Positions 36,695-49,026 of a DNA stretch of 64,000 nt are shown piece by piece; the stretch's first letter is position 1, and every line of letters begins with the position of its first letter. The stretch is taken from NCBI GenBank assembly GCA_951802195.1, contig OX637626.1, positions 186,001-250,000 on the forward strand. The letters are read 5' to 3'. This DNA comes from Tausonia pullulans (Eukaryota > Basidiomycota > Tremellomycetes > Cystofilobasidiales > Mrakiaceae). The position numbers and the translations under genes are program-made. The notes beneath the pieces were generated by a model that was not told where the DNA came from, searched no databases, and saw only the letters and a program-made list of their open reading frames with translations.

Positions 36695-38130
36695 GAGTTG
36701 ACTAGCGGGCTAGTTTCTGATAGGGTGCTGTTGGGTGGGTGAAGAATGTGGGCTGGGTTGCGGGTGGATCGGGTCGGGCAATATCCGAGGCGATGCTGAT
36801 GGTTGGTGAGAAGGCGGCTCGCATGTCTCTGGATGCACATTAGCGCCTCATTCGCGCGTCGTTCGCTCTTGCGGCCGAGGAGGTAGGTGCAAGCATCCGA
36901 AGTGAGGGCGTGCCCCTATTTCATAGTTTCTGGAGCTTTAAAGTAGAAAAGGTCTCGAGTGGGAAGGAGACAGGAAGTGACAGGAAGTCGTCACGTAACG
37001 CCACGCTCTCTCGTCCCGTCTCCCCCATCTCCTTTCTGCTCTCTTTCTCCTCGAAGACGACGTCGCCCCATCGTAAATGGAACAAGCACCCATATCGTAG
37101 ATCGTCAAATGCTGCCAGATGTTGAAACTGTTGGTACTAAAAGGTGCCTCTTTCTGATCATTCTCGTTGTAGCGCGCAAGAACCGGCCTTATAATGCTGC
37201 AGGAGGAGTCCTATGGGAAGGATCGACAGATTAGCCTGTGACGGGACAAGAGGGTGTAGGACAGACAGGAGAGCTGGGATGGGGAGGAGGGAGAGGAGAG
37301 AAGGGAAATATCAGCACGCATATTATCACCGCCGTCCGCCACACTTGTCACGACTAATACACACAGGCCATCGACACCGCCACCACTTCTCTTCTAGCCA
37401 GAAATGTAGGCCCGGCCTGTCCCGCCAACCACAGACTATTACCTCAATCACTCTACGGCCCTTCTCCCCCGTGCCCACGCGCGAGATATCACATGAAGGA
37501 GCCTGATCTCATAACACTCGACGAGCAGCAGCCCGTACCCCATCAAGAAGATGACCTCGAGTGATCTTGATGGATTCCATGTTTTTTTTCAAATCATGGG
37601 CCAAGCGTAGCTATGACTCTATGAGAAACGGCGAGAAGGAGAACGAGGAGATAGAATCTCCCTAGGGAGGGAGGAGAGGGCAGAATACAGATAGGGAGAG
37701 AGAGGGGATGAGAAAGGATGAGAGTCCACGGTAGAAAGAGCTGAGGGAGGGGAAGGAGGTAGGAGACAGAAGAGTATAACATGGAGGAGTAAGGAAATGA
37801 GAGGGTGGAGAGGAAGGAGGAAGAGACCTGAAGACCAAATCACATGCCAATCATCCGAACGACGACCGCCATCCTTTCCTGACGTTCCTCAATTCTCAGC
37901 CATCGCCGCCGTCGCCACCACCGTCACTGCTATCGACGCAGCCATCACCCATCACTATCATCATCCTCTTCACCACCACCAGAATCATCATCCGGCCCAG
38001 CGTGTTGACCTCCCACCGCCGAGTGCTCATTAGCCGAAGCTTGCGCCAGATGATGGACGCGACAATCGTTCGGATCTTGCCGTCCGTAGCATAGCTAGAC
38101 GGTTAGATTCTATTTTATTTCGTATTGAAT
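36695..38130. other. Gene-poor region upstream of Het-C gene
   Basis: This is about 1.4 kb with no supported protein gene on either strand. It holds the het-C promoter, a CT-rich patch near 37010-37060, a long purine-rich tract (about 37620-37830) and a CAT/CAC/CCR-rich patch (about 37900-38000). Base composition is clearly lower in GC than in the neighbouring genes. Confidence 0.6.
37620..37830 (+). repeat. Purine (GA)-rich tract
   Basis: About 210 nt are overwhelmingly A and G on the + strand, with imperfect GGAGGA, GAGAGG and AGGAAG motifs and only scattered pyrimidines. The tract creates spurious Ser/Leu/Pro-rich ORFs on the minus strand. It is low-complexity DNA with possible triplex or nucleosome-excluding properties (inference). 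Confidence 0.7.
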
Positions 38131-38158
38131 TCATGAGTTATATGTAGATGACGAGGTA
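38131..38158 (+). repeat. Direct repeat copy A (28 bp)
   Basis: This begins TCATGAGTTATA and ends ACGAGGTA. It matches the copy at 38358-38385 at 25 of 28 positions, and looser similarity continues upstream (CGTATTGAA versus TGTATTTAA). With copy B it brackets a GC-rich tandem block upstream of the tRNA gene. Confidence 0.75.
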
Positions 38159-38232
38159 ACCCTATGAGAGATAGCGAGTGGTAGCTAGATAGAGGGAAAG
38201 CGAACATGACCGAGCGCGAGAATGTCGGGCGA

Positions 38233-38340
38233 GGCGCCGTGGGAAGAGGGTTGGCCGAACCACTGGGGATGGTTGGCCGGACGGCGTGATGGGCGCCGTG
38301 AGAGGGGGGTTGGTCGAACCACCGGGATGGTGGTTAGGGG
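38233..38340 (+). repeat. Two-unit imperfect tandem repeat with hairpins
   Basis: Two units of about 50-59 bp (from 38233 and from 38292) each start with GGCGCCGTG and continue with GGTTGGYCGAACCAC, then GGGATGGT. Each contains short self-complementary arms: GGTT pairs with AACC around a five-base loop, and in unit 2 CCACC pairs with GGTGG. The block sits between direct repeats A and B. Confidence 0.75.
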
Positions 38341-38357
38341 TTTTTTTTGTATTTAAG

Positions 38358-38385
38358 TCATGAGTTATACGTAGAGAACGAGGTA
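38358..38385 (+). repeat. Direct repeat copy B (28 bp)
   Basis: This is the second copy of the TCATGAGTTATA...ACGAGGTA repeat, with three mismatches to copy A. It ends about 65 bp before the tRNA-Ala gene, and an 8-T run (38341-38348) precedes it. Confidence 0.75.
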
Positions 38386-38451
38386 GGGGGGTTGACAAGT
38401 ATTGTTTCCAGCATATATATTGTCACGTTTTTCCAACAAAAAACCCCAAAA

Positions 38452-38525
38452 GGGGATTTGGCGCAGTGGCTCAGCGCGTTCGCTTTGCATGCGAAAGGTC
38501 ATGAGTTCGAATCTTATAATCTCCA
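38452..38525 (+). tRNA. tRNA-Ala (TGC)
   Basis: The 74 nt fold into a full cloverleaf without an intron. The acceptor stem GGGGATT pairs with AATCTCC (one G-U), followed by discriminator A. The D stem is GCGC/GCGC. The anticodon stem TTCGC/GCGAA encloses the loop TTTGCAT, giving anticodon TGC. The variable loop is AGGTC and the T arm is ATGAG-TTCGAAT-CTTAT with one G-U pair. Box A- and box B-like promoter sequences are present. A run of five T (38529-38533) lies four bases downstream, a proper RNA polymerase III terminator. The first part closely follows eukaryotic tRNA-Ala; the T stem is A/T-richer than usual. Confidence 0.93.
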
Positions 38526-38528
38526 ATA

Positions 38529-38533
38529 TTTTT
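38529..38533 (+). terminator. Pol III terminator of tRNA-Ala
   Basis: Five T on the coding strand, starting four bases past the tRNA 3' end, is the minimal and typical signal for RNA polymerase III termination. Confidence 0.75.
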
Positions 38534-39071
38534 GTTTTCGGAAGTCAAGAAAATGGCGTGATGGGATGTCGCGCCCTGGAACGTGATTTTCCTGCGACAA
38601 GCAGACCAGCAGTGCTCAAGACGCTGCACTTCTCAGTCTGGTACTACTCTAGGCCACACGCAGCTCAACTTTATTTGTCTCGTCGAAGGAGCGAACAGGG
38701 GCGGCGGAGGAGGCGGTGAACGGTCAAGCTCCGAAATTCGGCGACGAGTTTCGAGCCCACGCCTTTCTGATGGTCGACCTATCCCGACATTATGGAGCAA
38801 GAAACGCCCCCCTTCCTCCCTAGCAAATCCTTTGCCGTCTGTCTATCTTCCCTTCTGGTCGATACAACCCAGGAGGAGTGAGGACGAAAGATGGGAAGCC
38901 GAAGGATAAATTATGCGGATGTCCCGAAGTGGTCAGGCGCACTTGCGGACAGGATCCTGAGTCTTGAGGGGGGCTGGCAGGAGCCGCGTCTCTCCTCCAA
39001 CAGCCATTCCCCTCCTAGAACGCGCCTTGACGCACCCATCCTCGTCTCCGCTTCCCCGTCTCCCTTTCTGC
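38534..39071. other. Spacer between tRNA-Ala and ADF-H/PH gene
   Basis: This 538 bp stretch has no recognised gene. It includes a GGCGTGATGGG motif at about 38553, identical to one in the tandem block at about 38283. It also includes a tRNA-like D-arm fragment near 38915 that does not complete a cloverleaf. Confidence 0.5.
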
Positions 39072-42010
39072 ATGTCGATCGCCCTTGACGACCCAGAAGT
39101 AATACGTGTCGTTTCGGCCTTCTACACGGCCCAGCACGAAGGAGACTGGTGCGTCCTCCTCCCGCCCTCGACGCGTCGCGTGGCTTTCTTCGCCCGTCCG
39201 ATCAGTGCTCATGCTATTGTGCCACCCTGGTCTTGTCCTTCAGGATCATTCTCACCTATACTCCCGAGCGGGACCGGATCATCCACCTCGCGAGTGGGCC
39301 TGGAGGTGTCGACGCGTTCGGCTCCGGTCTCGCCCAGGTCGGCGAGGATGTCGGCTTCGGCTGCCTGCAGGAGGGAGGACGCGTTCTCTTCCTAACTTTC
39401 CTCGGCGAAGGGGTCGGGTGAGTGGTCAAAGCCTCCAGGATGAAGAAAGATCGTTGCTGACTCGTCATCATGGGATGGACAGAGGGGTCAAGCGCGCTCG
39501 AGGTTTGTCGGTCCAAGTGGTCGTGTAGTGGTGCACTCAACATGTCCTAACCCCGAGATCACCCCGATAACAGCAATGGTGCATGGTCGTCTCATCGGCA
39601 CGCAGGTAAGAGATCGAATGCGTATATATGGACCCCGCACGAACCACCTGTTTACCCATCCACATTTGTTCAGCTTCTACATCCCCACGATGCGACTTGG
39701 ACGATCAACGACGTGATCGAGCTTGGCTTGGGCCCATCCACTGTCCGCCAACACCTCGGCCTCGAGCCAGGTGCGGAGATCTGGAGCTCGCCAGGCACAG
39801 GATTTGCCACATGCAACGATAATATCTCTCCTGCTGGCTCAAAACGGACGCCCTCACCGGACCACCGAAGGACCGGCGCGCCGATACCAGCCCCGCCGCC
39901 TCCTCCTCATCCCGAGAGCAGCGAACATCAACCCACTCGGCCACCTATGCCTACTCTCAGGACCCTGGGCCCGCCTTATCCCATCTCAAATTCGTCCCGC
40001 CCAACTTCGCCTCCCTCTGCGTCCGGCTCGCACTTCACTTCATCGCCTCTACATGAGTCGACCCAGAGCGCTTCCCCAGTTTCTCGAAACTCCCCAGACC
40101 TCATCTTGTCGTCCGAGAGCTCAGGCCAAGCCACAGAGCACGCTTTGTTCCAGGAAGATTCGCCCCTGCCCGCCTCGTCGAGCCAGTTCTCACAGCCCAC
40201 CTCGCCGACGGCCGCAGACGATCATGTTTCCCGCTTCGCCTCCTCCTTCGGCAGCAAGTCCAAGCCCAATCCTCCTTCCTCCGCCTCCCGCGCTCCAGGG
40301 ATCCCGCTTTTCTCAGCCTTCTCCGTTCTTTCGCGCAAGGGCAAGAAGCGTGCCACGATGGCCGATGCCCTGGTCGCAGACATCAGCAACGACGGCGCTC
40401 CCCCACCTGTCCCTCCCAAAGACCGGGTCGTCTCTGCCCCAGTCTCCGCAGCGACTTCGACGAGGCTTCAAATTAGCTTCCCGCTCGGGAATCGGACGCC
40501 CTCGCCGAGCCCTCATAGGGGGAACGGCCTCTCGTATGCACCACGTACGGAAGACGACGCTCACAGCAGCAGGTCTTACGGCGAAGACGAGAACGACGAT
40601 CTCGTAGCTCGCACAGGACCAGGTTTCCGCTCTGCCCATCCATCGAATGCGGCTGGTGGCAGCAGCGGCTTCTTTCATCGTCGGCATTTCTCTGGCGGAA
40701 GCGCTAAGGGTGGCCACTCGGCTCGACGGGCATCGCTCTCGAGTGTCATCAGCGGCGGCGGCGGCAGCGGAGGGTATCACCGACGAGGCCCCAGCGAGAT
40801 CTCTCACAGTGACGCGTACGACGCCTACGATACGCTCTATGGAGCTGTCGCGCCTGCATTGACCCCGTCGACGGCGCGGATGGGCTCCCTCGATCTTTCT
40901 CTGCCGCCTAGGCTTCCCTCTGCGCTCCAGCAGCTGAACAGCCCTGGCGGGACTCGGAGCGTCTCGACGCCCGTGCACGCTGCTTACTCCACTGGACGAA
41001 GCGTGTTCGCCGGGGGGACAATAGACCCTTCGTCGTCCTTATCGTCAGCGTCGGCTCTCTCTCCCACTTCGGCGACGTCTCCTTCCTCTGCCCCTCCCCC
41101 CTCCGCATTGTCTCCCACTACGTCTTCACCTTCGGCCTTTTCAACAATATCCCGTCTACGAGCCGGCTCCGACAGCGACTGTCTATCTCCCGCGTCAACC
41201 TGGCTCTCCCAGCAGACCAACCTCCGCCGCGAATCCGACCGCGAAGCCCTGCGCGAGCGACTTGAGCGGGACGGGCCCGAGCGGCGGCGACTCAAGGAGG
41301 AGGAAAAGCTCCGGCTGGAGAAGGAGCATGAGGAGCGGGTCTCGGAGAGATTGGAGAGGGCCCGAGAGAGGACGGCGCGATTAATGGAAGAGGAGAGGAT
41401 AAGAAGGGAGGAAGAGAAGAGGAGGACGGAGAAGGAGAGGCTGGAGAGAAGTGAGGAGGAGGAGAAGGAGATGATTAGGATAAGGGCTGAGTTGGGAAGG
41501 GCGAGAGAGGAAGGGGGCAGGTTGGCCGATGGAGTGAGTTTGGGAGGGAGGAGTCGCGCAGTTGAAATATCCGCTGATCTTGCCTGCACACAGTGGCTCA
41601 CTGTCCAGGCTCCTGGATCGGTCCTCTTCCGCCGGCGATACTTCCACATCTCGCCTCTCAAGCTCGAACTCTTCAAGAATGCCGAGGTGGGTGCATTTCC
41701 ATCTTTCCGACTGAGGAATCCTTCTGACTATCGGTCGACTCAGGATACGGCCGAGCCGCTTATGACAATCCACCTGCCCTCCTCGGGCGGCAAGCTGGCG
41801 ATCACGGACGCGTACGAGGAGATCCAGGTGCTGCACTCATTCCGGATGGGCGCAAAGGACGGCCAAGGATGGCTCTTCTACCTCGACTCGGAGTCGGACA
41901 AGGCGATTGTGGTTGAGGCTGTGGGTCCCGATCCGTCATGCGTCCTGTGAGATATGCGAACGCTGACGAACCTGCGCTCCCTACAGCTCAAGGTAGCGGC
42001 GAGCGTCTAG
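39072..42010 (+). CDS. ADF-H / coiled-coil / PH domain protein
   Basis: ATG 39072 starts an ADF-homology domain assembled over short exons. VVSAFYTAQHEGDW joins IILTYTPERDRIIHLASG, then GGVDAFGSGLAQVGEDVGFG, VLFLTFLGEGVGGVKRAR and VHSTC. This is the coactosin/drebrin-type pattern that binds actin filaments. A long Ser/Pro-rich region follows (about 39830-41200), with a proline-rich PPPVPPKD motif suited to SH3 binding. Next is a highly charged coiled coil of about 100 residues (41220-41530). After an intron comes a PH domain (WLTVQAPGSVLFRRRYFHI, LELFKNAE, WLFYLDSESDKA). The last exon follows a GTGGGT donor after 41918 and ends at TAG 42008-42010; reading through that intron gives a false stop at 41950. 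The likely role is linking actin to membranes or endocytic sites, by inference. I know no named orthologue with certainty. Confidence 0.85.
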
Positions 42011-42366
42011 GTGGCGCGAGGGACTGGGAAGGGAAGGATGACGGCGGCGGCATTTTCTTATTCAACTGCATCTGTTGCTTTGGGGCGTTGGTGCGCGCGG
42101 CCGTCGGCGACTGAGGCCCGGCAATGGACTCGCATGAGGTCCAGTTGAAAGGGAAAGCGGGGAGCGACAGAAGCGGGGTTGCATGCGCGCACTCGCACGG
42201 CCCTCGCCTGCTGAAAAGCAAAAGGGGAAGAAGGACTTCAAGCCGCGGCGTCTCTTTCTCCTTCCTCGCAACCACCTCGACTCTCCCGTCGCCTCCCCCG
42301 CCCTTCCCCCTCCCTCACCCTTCTCTCCCTCGGTCTCGTCCCCCTCCGACCCCGACACTCTCTCTT
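42011..42366. other. DED1 promoter and leader
   Basis: These 356 bp between tandem genes end in a CT-rich leader (about 42270-42366), typical of highly expressed genes in this genome. No gene was seen. Confidence 0.55.
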
Positions 42367-44733
<2,367 letters not shown>

Positions 44734-45107
44734 ATCCGCCCTTGTCTTTCCACTCACACTCCTCGTGCCCTTCCTTCTGCCCTCTTTCAGTCTATCTCCT
44801 CATTCTTGTCTTCCCCTTAACATGGGTCTTCTTTCCCCACGAGCGCATGCTTGACCCTCCTCACGCTCCCCTCTCCCCAAAAGTACCCCTCTACCTACCC
44901 TCCCTACTGCACTCACCGTCGTCGTCTACCTCGCCCTCTTCGCTAGCATTTTTCTGTCTCTTATCTCTCTGTTTTCCTCTTCTACAGCTTCGTAAACCCC
45001 CTTGCATCCGCGTTCGAACTCGGCAACCAAGATTATTCTTTCCCAACCTTCGATTTCGAACACCTTCCCCCCCTGCATCTTTAGACTTTCTTCAAACGAA
45101 GCACTCT

Positions 45108-45142
<35 letters not shown>

Positions 45143-45467
45143 ACTATTTGCTCTAACATAGAAAAATCGCTCGCGACATCTCCTTCCCCCTCCTTCCTCC
45201 TACCCCCTCCCCCTTTCTGACGACCTTTAGTGTATTCCAAACGCAAGCATGACCTTTGACGACCCACAAAATAAAGCTCTTGCTCCAGCGAACCCTTTTC
45301 TGATCACTGCGAGAGCATCCTTCCTGCGTGTGATTGAATCTTCGCCCGTGCAGGCCAGAAGCCACTCCGGCTCGCCCCCTAAACGCACAGTCACAGAACT
45401 TTCCACACATGAATACCCATGTTACTACCATCCTCTGTTCCCCTTCTCTCTCCCCTCCCTCACCTGT
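44734..45467. other. Convergent 3' region between DED1 and SDR gene
   Basis: This 734 bp stretch is strongly pyrimidine-rich on the + strand and includes the CT array. It is likely the long 3' UTR of DED1 plus the SDR 3' end. No gene was seen. Confidence 0.55.
45109..45138 (+). repeat. (CT)n microsatellite
   Basis: About 15 uninterrupted CT units lie about 380 bp past the DED1 stop. An inverse GA array sits about 470 bp further right. Confidence 0.9.
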
Positions 45468-47230
45468 TCAGTGAGCAGCACACTCCCTCTCGCACCATTC
45501 CCACACCTTCTTCGCGAGCTCGACATCCGCGCCATCGGCGGTCGTCTGACCCTCCCGCGACCAGGGGATGAGGTACTGGTTCGTTGAAGTCCCATTAGCC
45601 CGGTAAGCAGAAGGAGAGAGAGAGAGAGTGAGAGAGAGAGATAGAGATAGAGAGATGGAGAGAGAGGAGGAGATGGGAAAGGAAAGGGACACACTTTGCC
45701 ACCGAGGTGAGCGCCCTCGGGCGACGTAGCGGCCCAGAGCTGAGTAACCGCACCTTGAGCGGGCGGGTAGAGGGCGATCCCCTTTGCCATGCAAGCGTCG
45801 AGTCAGCTTGAGTCTGTTCACAAATGAGGGAGGACAGGAAGAAGCGGCACGCAACGGTGATCATGTTCGCCACCGACGTCTGATGCCTGTACAGCTCCGT
45901 TTTGATGTTGCCCGGGTTGAGCGCGACCGAGACGAGCCCCTGGTCGGCGTACCGCCTGTGGAGCTCGTTGGAGAGGAGGATGTTGCCGAGCTTGGACTGG
46001 CCATAGAGACTGTGACGTCGATCCACACAGTGTCAGTGTGTTCTGGGAGAAAGCGGAGGGGAGGGGAAATACGAACGTTTCCTTAGAGAGAACTTCATCG
46101 AACGACCCGGATGCGTTCTTCTTGAGGGATCCCCACTTGATGCCGCCTTTGGGCGCGAAAAGGTAGTGAGCGATCTGTTAAGGGGAATAGCGAAGTCAGT
46201 AGAGAGCATTTTAATGGGATGGATGGCTGAAGGTCAACAAACGCTCGACGTGTTCATAACGCGGGGGTAGCCTAGCGCGTGAAAGTCAGTCAGCCTCCGT
46301 CGTTCGGATCCATTGACAAGCCGGCTGGCGAGTACGACGACGCACCCTCAGCCTTGTAGGGCGACTTGAAGAGAAGAGGGAGGAGGACGTTGGTGAGGTG
46401 ATAGTGCCCGAGGACGTTGGTTCCGACTGAGGAGTGTGGAGGGTGCCCAATGACGTCGTTGACCATCTCAGAAGCCTGTTCCCCTTGATTTCATGGATGC
46501 ACTTCATGCGTGCCGAGACCAGTACTTACACTGAAGATCGTAGCCAAGATCGGTCGTAGATCCAGGAGGAGGCATCATGACACCGCCTGGAGATTGCAAA
46601 GAGAAGTAAGAGAGCAGACAAGGGGGAAGACAGAGGATCGAGGGAATCAATGCGCGTGCATGTCAGTCTCTCAACGTCGTCGATTCTTAGATAGGGAAGA
46701 GAAGGTCTCCTTGTGCGAACCATTGTTGAAGAGCATGTCGAGGTGGTCGGTCTTGCTGTGAATGAGCAGAGAGTTCAAGGAGACGGGTTGATATGCTCCA
46801 GCTTGCTCTCTGTCCTCGTCTTCTCCTGCTATCTACTCACCTCGAGAGCACCTCAGCGGTCTTGCGAAGTCCATCGAGGTCCGCTAGATCGCACATGATA
46901 AACTCGACGGTACCCTTGGAATTATCAGCGATGCCAGCCTTGAGCTCGTCAACGGTCTTGCGAGCCTTCTCCTCGGATCGACCAAGGATGAAGACGGTGG
47001 CGTTCGCACGGAGGAGGGCACGGCACGTATCGGTTCCGATACCGGCATAACCACCAGTGACAGCGGCGACCTGGGTAGGGGAGAGACCGTCAGTGGACAG
47101 CGCAAAGAGGTGAAGGGAAGGCCAGGAAGGGTGCGCGCGCCTTGCCAGTGAGGTCGGGCATGTCCTTTTCAGGCATCCAGTGCGAGGCCGCGGGGAGGCA
47201 CTGACGGAGGGCGCTTAAGGCGAGGCTCAT
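45468..47230 (-). CDS. Short-chain dehydrogenase/reductase (retinol-dehydrogenase-like)
   Basis: This NAD(P)-dependent oxidoreductase has a Rossmann fold. ATG 47228-47230 begins MSLALSALRQ; the first exon ends at DLTGK (47141). The next gives VAAVTGGYAGIG, the TGxxxGxG cofactor motif, then FILGRSEEKARK and FIMCDLADLDGL. Further short exons supply LDMLFNNGGVM (the NNAG position), YDLQFGTNVLGHY, MNTSS with the catalytic Ser, and LYGQSKLGNILLSNEL, whose YxxxK is the catalytic pair. VALNPGNIKTEL and the C-terminal ANGTSTNQYLIPWSREG follow. The stop is TGA 45468-45470. The first intron (47071-47140) appears to start with GC rather than GT. The last intron contains a GA array (about 45611-45665). 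The substrate is unknown; relatives act on lipids, retinoids or sterols. Confidence 0.88.
45611..45665 (+). repeat. (GA)n microsatellite in last intron of SDR gene
   Basis: Imperfect GA repeats with GATA interruptions appear on the + strand. They read as a CT-rich pyrimidine tract in the sense strand, just upstream of the final exon acceptor. Confidence 0.85.
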
Positions 47231-47888
47231 GATGGGTCTGTGGGTGAAGTGATGAGGGGGATGAGGTGGTTGAAGGCGAGAGGAAGACGCGTCCAAGGCG
47301 CACGCCCTCTAGCCTCCACCGGCCGGGCGACTCCGACGACTCGCTCTCAACAAGTGGTCAAACTGCGTCTCCCTCCCTCCTCCTTCTCATCGTCCAAAAG
47401 GATAGTCGAATTGACGCCAAAGAAGCGATCCTCGAGCAGGCCGAAAGGTGTACGATCTCGCTGTTCGCCGTTCTCCACCTTAGTTATGACTGAAGGCCCC
47501 GCGCAGATTGTGAGCGCTGCGCGCCTGGTTACATCAGCCCACTCCATCTTCTGGAAATAGTTCTCGCCTAAAGCAGAGCAATACTGGTCCAGCACTGATA
47601 CTTGGCGAGTAGTGCTCCACCTAATAGAGATGCTGCGTGGGAGTTCTCCTGCCTTAGTTGTTGCTGGGAGCCCGCATGGCCCTCGTCTGAGCCAACCCAC
47701 TTCGAATTTCTCGCTCCTCCTCCTTCTTCCTCCCTCCCTCTCTCCCTCTCGACTGCCGCCTTCCTCCCGTCCAGTCTCGTTCGCCCCCCAATTTCCATCG
47801 GACCCACCCGTACCCGCACTCTCCTCCCTCCCGCCTCTCCTTCAGCCGATCCTTCGTTACCTGCCCGCTCGCTCCCACCCACTCAGCC
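47231..47888. promoter_or_regulatory. Divergent promoter region, SDR / PNO1
   Basis: About 660 bp separate divergent start codons. The right third (47700-47880) is a CT-rich leader before the PNO1 ATG. No specific factor site was identified. Confidence 0.45.
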
Positions 47889-49026
47889 ATGTCCTCTATC
47901 TCCGCTGTTGCCGGGCCTTCGAAGCCCTCCCCGCTCGACTCCTTCAAGGGCCCGAACCAGACCGAGGAATTCGAGGACGACGACGAGCTCATGGTCGACT
48001 TTGACCAGCCGGAGTCGTCTTCCTCGACTTCGCACATTATGCCGCCGTCGTCGACCCAGCTCGACCCGTCGCTGCCGGCTTTCACCGCGCTCTCGGCCTC
48101 GCAGCAGGCGCTTGACATGAAGGACGAGTTCCGGCGTGTGCCCATCCCGCCTCACCGTATGACGCCCCTCAAGAAGGAGTGGATCAACATCTACACCCCA
48201 CTCGTCGAAATGACCGGCCTCCAGGTCCGGATGAACGTGAAGAGGAAGTGCATCGAAATCAAGGTCCGTGAAACACGACGTCACGCTTGTTTTTACCTCA
48301 CACCTGGCTGAATGTTTCTCTCTTTCCTATCCTCGCAGACCTCGAAGCACACCCAGGACGTTGGACAGATTCAGAAGGGAGCCGACTTTGTCAAGGTCAG
48401 TCCTTGTCCGTGGTGGCTGGCGTCACGCGCTCCTCGAGTCGACTAGTCTGCTTACTGACCGTTCGCTCTTCTTCTCATTCTCAGGCCTTTGCTCTTGGAT
48501 TTGACGTCAACGTGAGGCCCTGTCCATTGAAAATGCTCAATGTCCTTCCACTCTGACGGATTCGCTGCCCCTCTCCGTTCAGGATGCTATCGCTCTCCTC
48601 CGGATGGACGACCTTTACGTCGACACTTTCGAGATCAAGGATGTCAAGACCCTCCACGGAGACCATCTTTCGCGTGCCATCGGTGCGTCACGCAGTGTCC
48701 TTTTGTCTGGTACTCTGGCTGACTTGTGTATCGTGCGCGCGCTTTTGCCAGGTCGTATCGCTGGACACAACGGAAAGACCCGCTTCACCATTGAGAACGC
48801 GACCCGGACGCGAATCGTCCTCGCCGAGACCAAGATTCATATCCTCGGTAGCGTCCAGAACATCAAGGTTCGTCCTTTCACTTTGCGCACTTGAGTCCAA
48901 GACTGACTCCGTCACCGCCATCAGATTGCCCGGGATGCCATTGTCTCCCTCATTCTTGGTTCCCCGCCCGGCAAGGTTTGGTCCAACCTCCGGACCGTCG
49001 GTGCCCGGCTCAAGGAGCGATTCTGA
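47889..49026 (+). CDS. PNO1: Pre-rRNA-processing KH protein PNO1/DIM2
   Basis: Pno1/Dim2 binds the 3' end of pre-18S rRNA, cooperates with Nob1 and Dim1, and is needed for 40S maturation. Six exons (47889-48263, 48339-48395, 48485-48511, 48583-48682, 48752-48867, 48925-49026) join in frame to 258 residues, near yeast's 274. The acidic N-terminal region is followed by [16 protein letters not shown], the KH-like repeats ([18 protein letters not shown]) and [19 protein letters not shown]. The second KH carries [20 protein letters not shown], with a GxxG-type loop AGHNGKT, and [16 protein letters not shown]. The C terminus ends ARLKERF. The call is very secure. Confidence 0.97.

Noticed and set aside
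37660-37850. Minus-strand Leu/Pro/Ser-rich ORFs
   Set aside because: They are produced by the purine tract read in reverse and have no start context or domain.
38131-38385. Direct repeats as ends of a retrotransposon or solo LTR
   Set aside because: The repeats are only 28 bp and about 200 bp apart. There is no coding remnant, primer-binding site or clear target duplication. Listed as a repeat block instead.
38915-38990. Second tRNA gene (GCGGATGTCCCGAAGTGGTCAGG)
   Set aside because: The 5' part resembles an acceptor plus D arm of a Leu/Ser tRNA, but no T arm (TTCGA) or matching 3' acceptor strand follows. At best it is a chance match or a fragment.
40984-41676. Minus-strand ORF of 230 codons with Ser/Leu runs
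   Set aside because: It is the antisense of the charged coiled coil in the ADF-H/PH gene; Glu/Lys/Arg codons read backwards give Ser/Leu/Phe.
45595-46026. Continuous ORF ending in a Ser/Leu repeat in the SDR gene
   Set aside because: It is read-through of introns, including the GA/CT array. The spliced frame restores the conserved SDR motifs.
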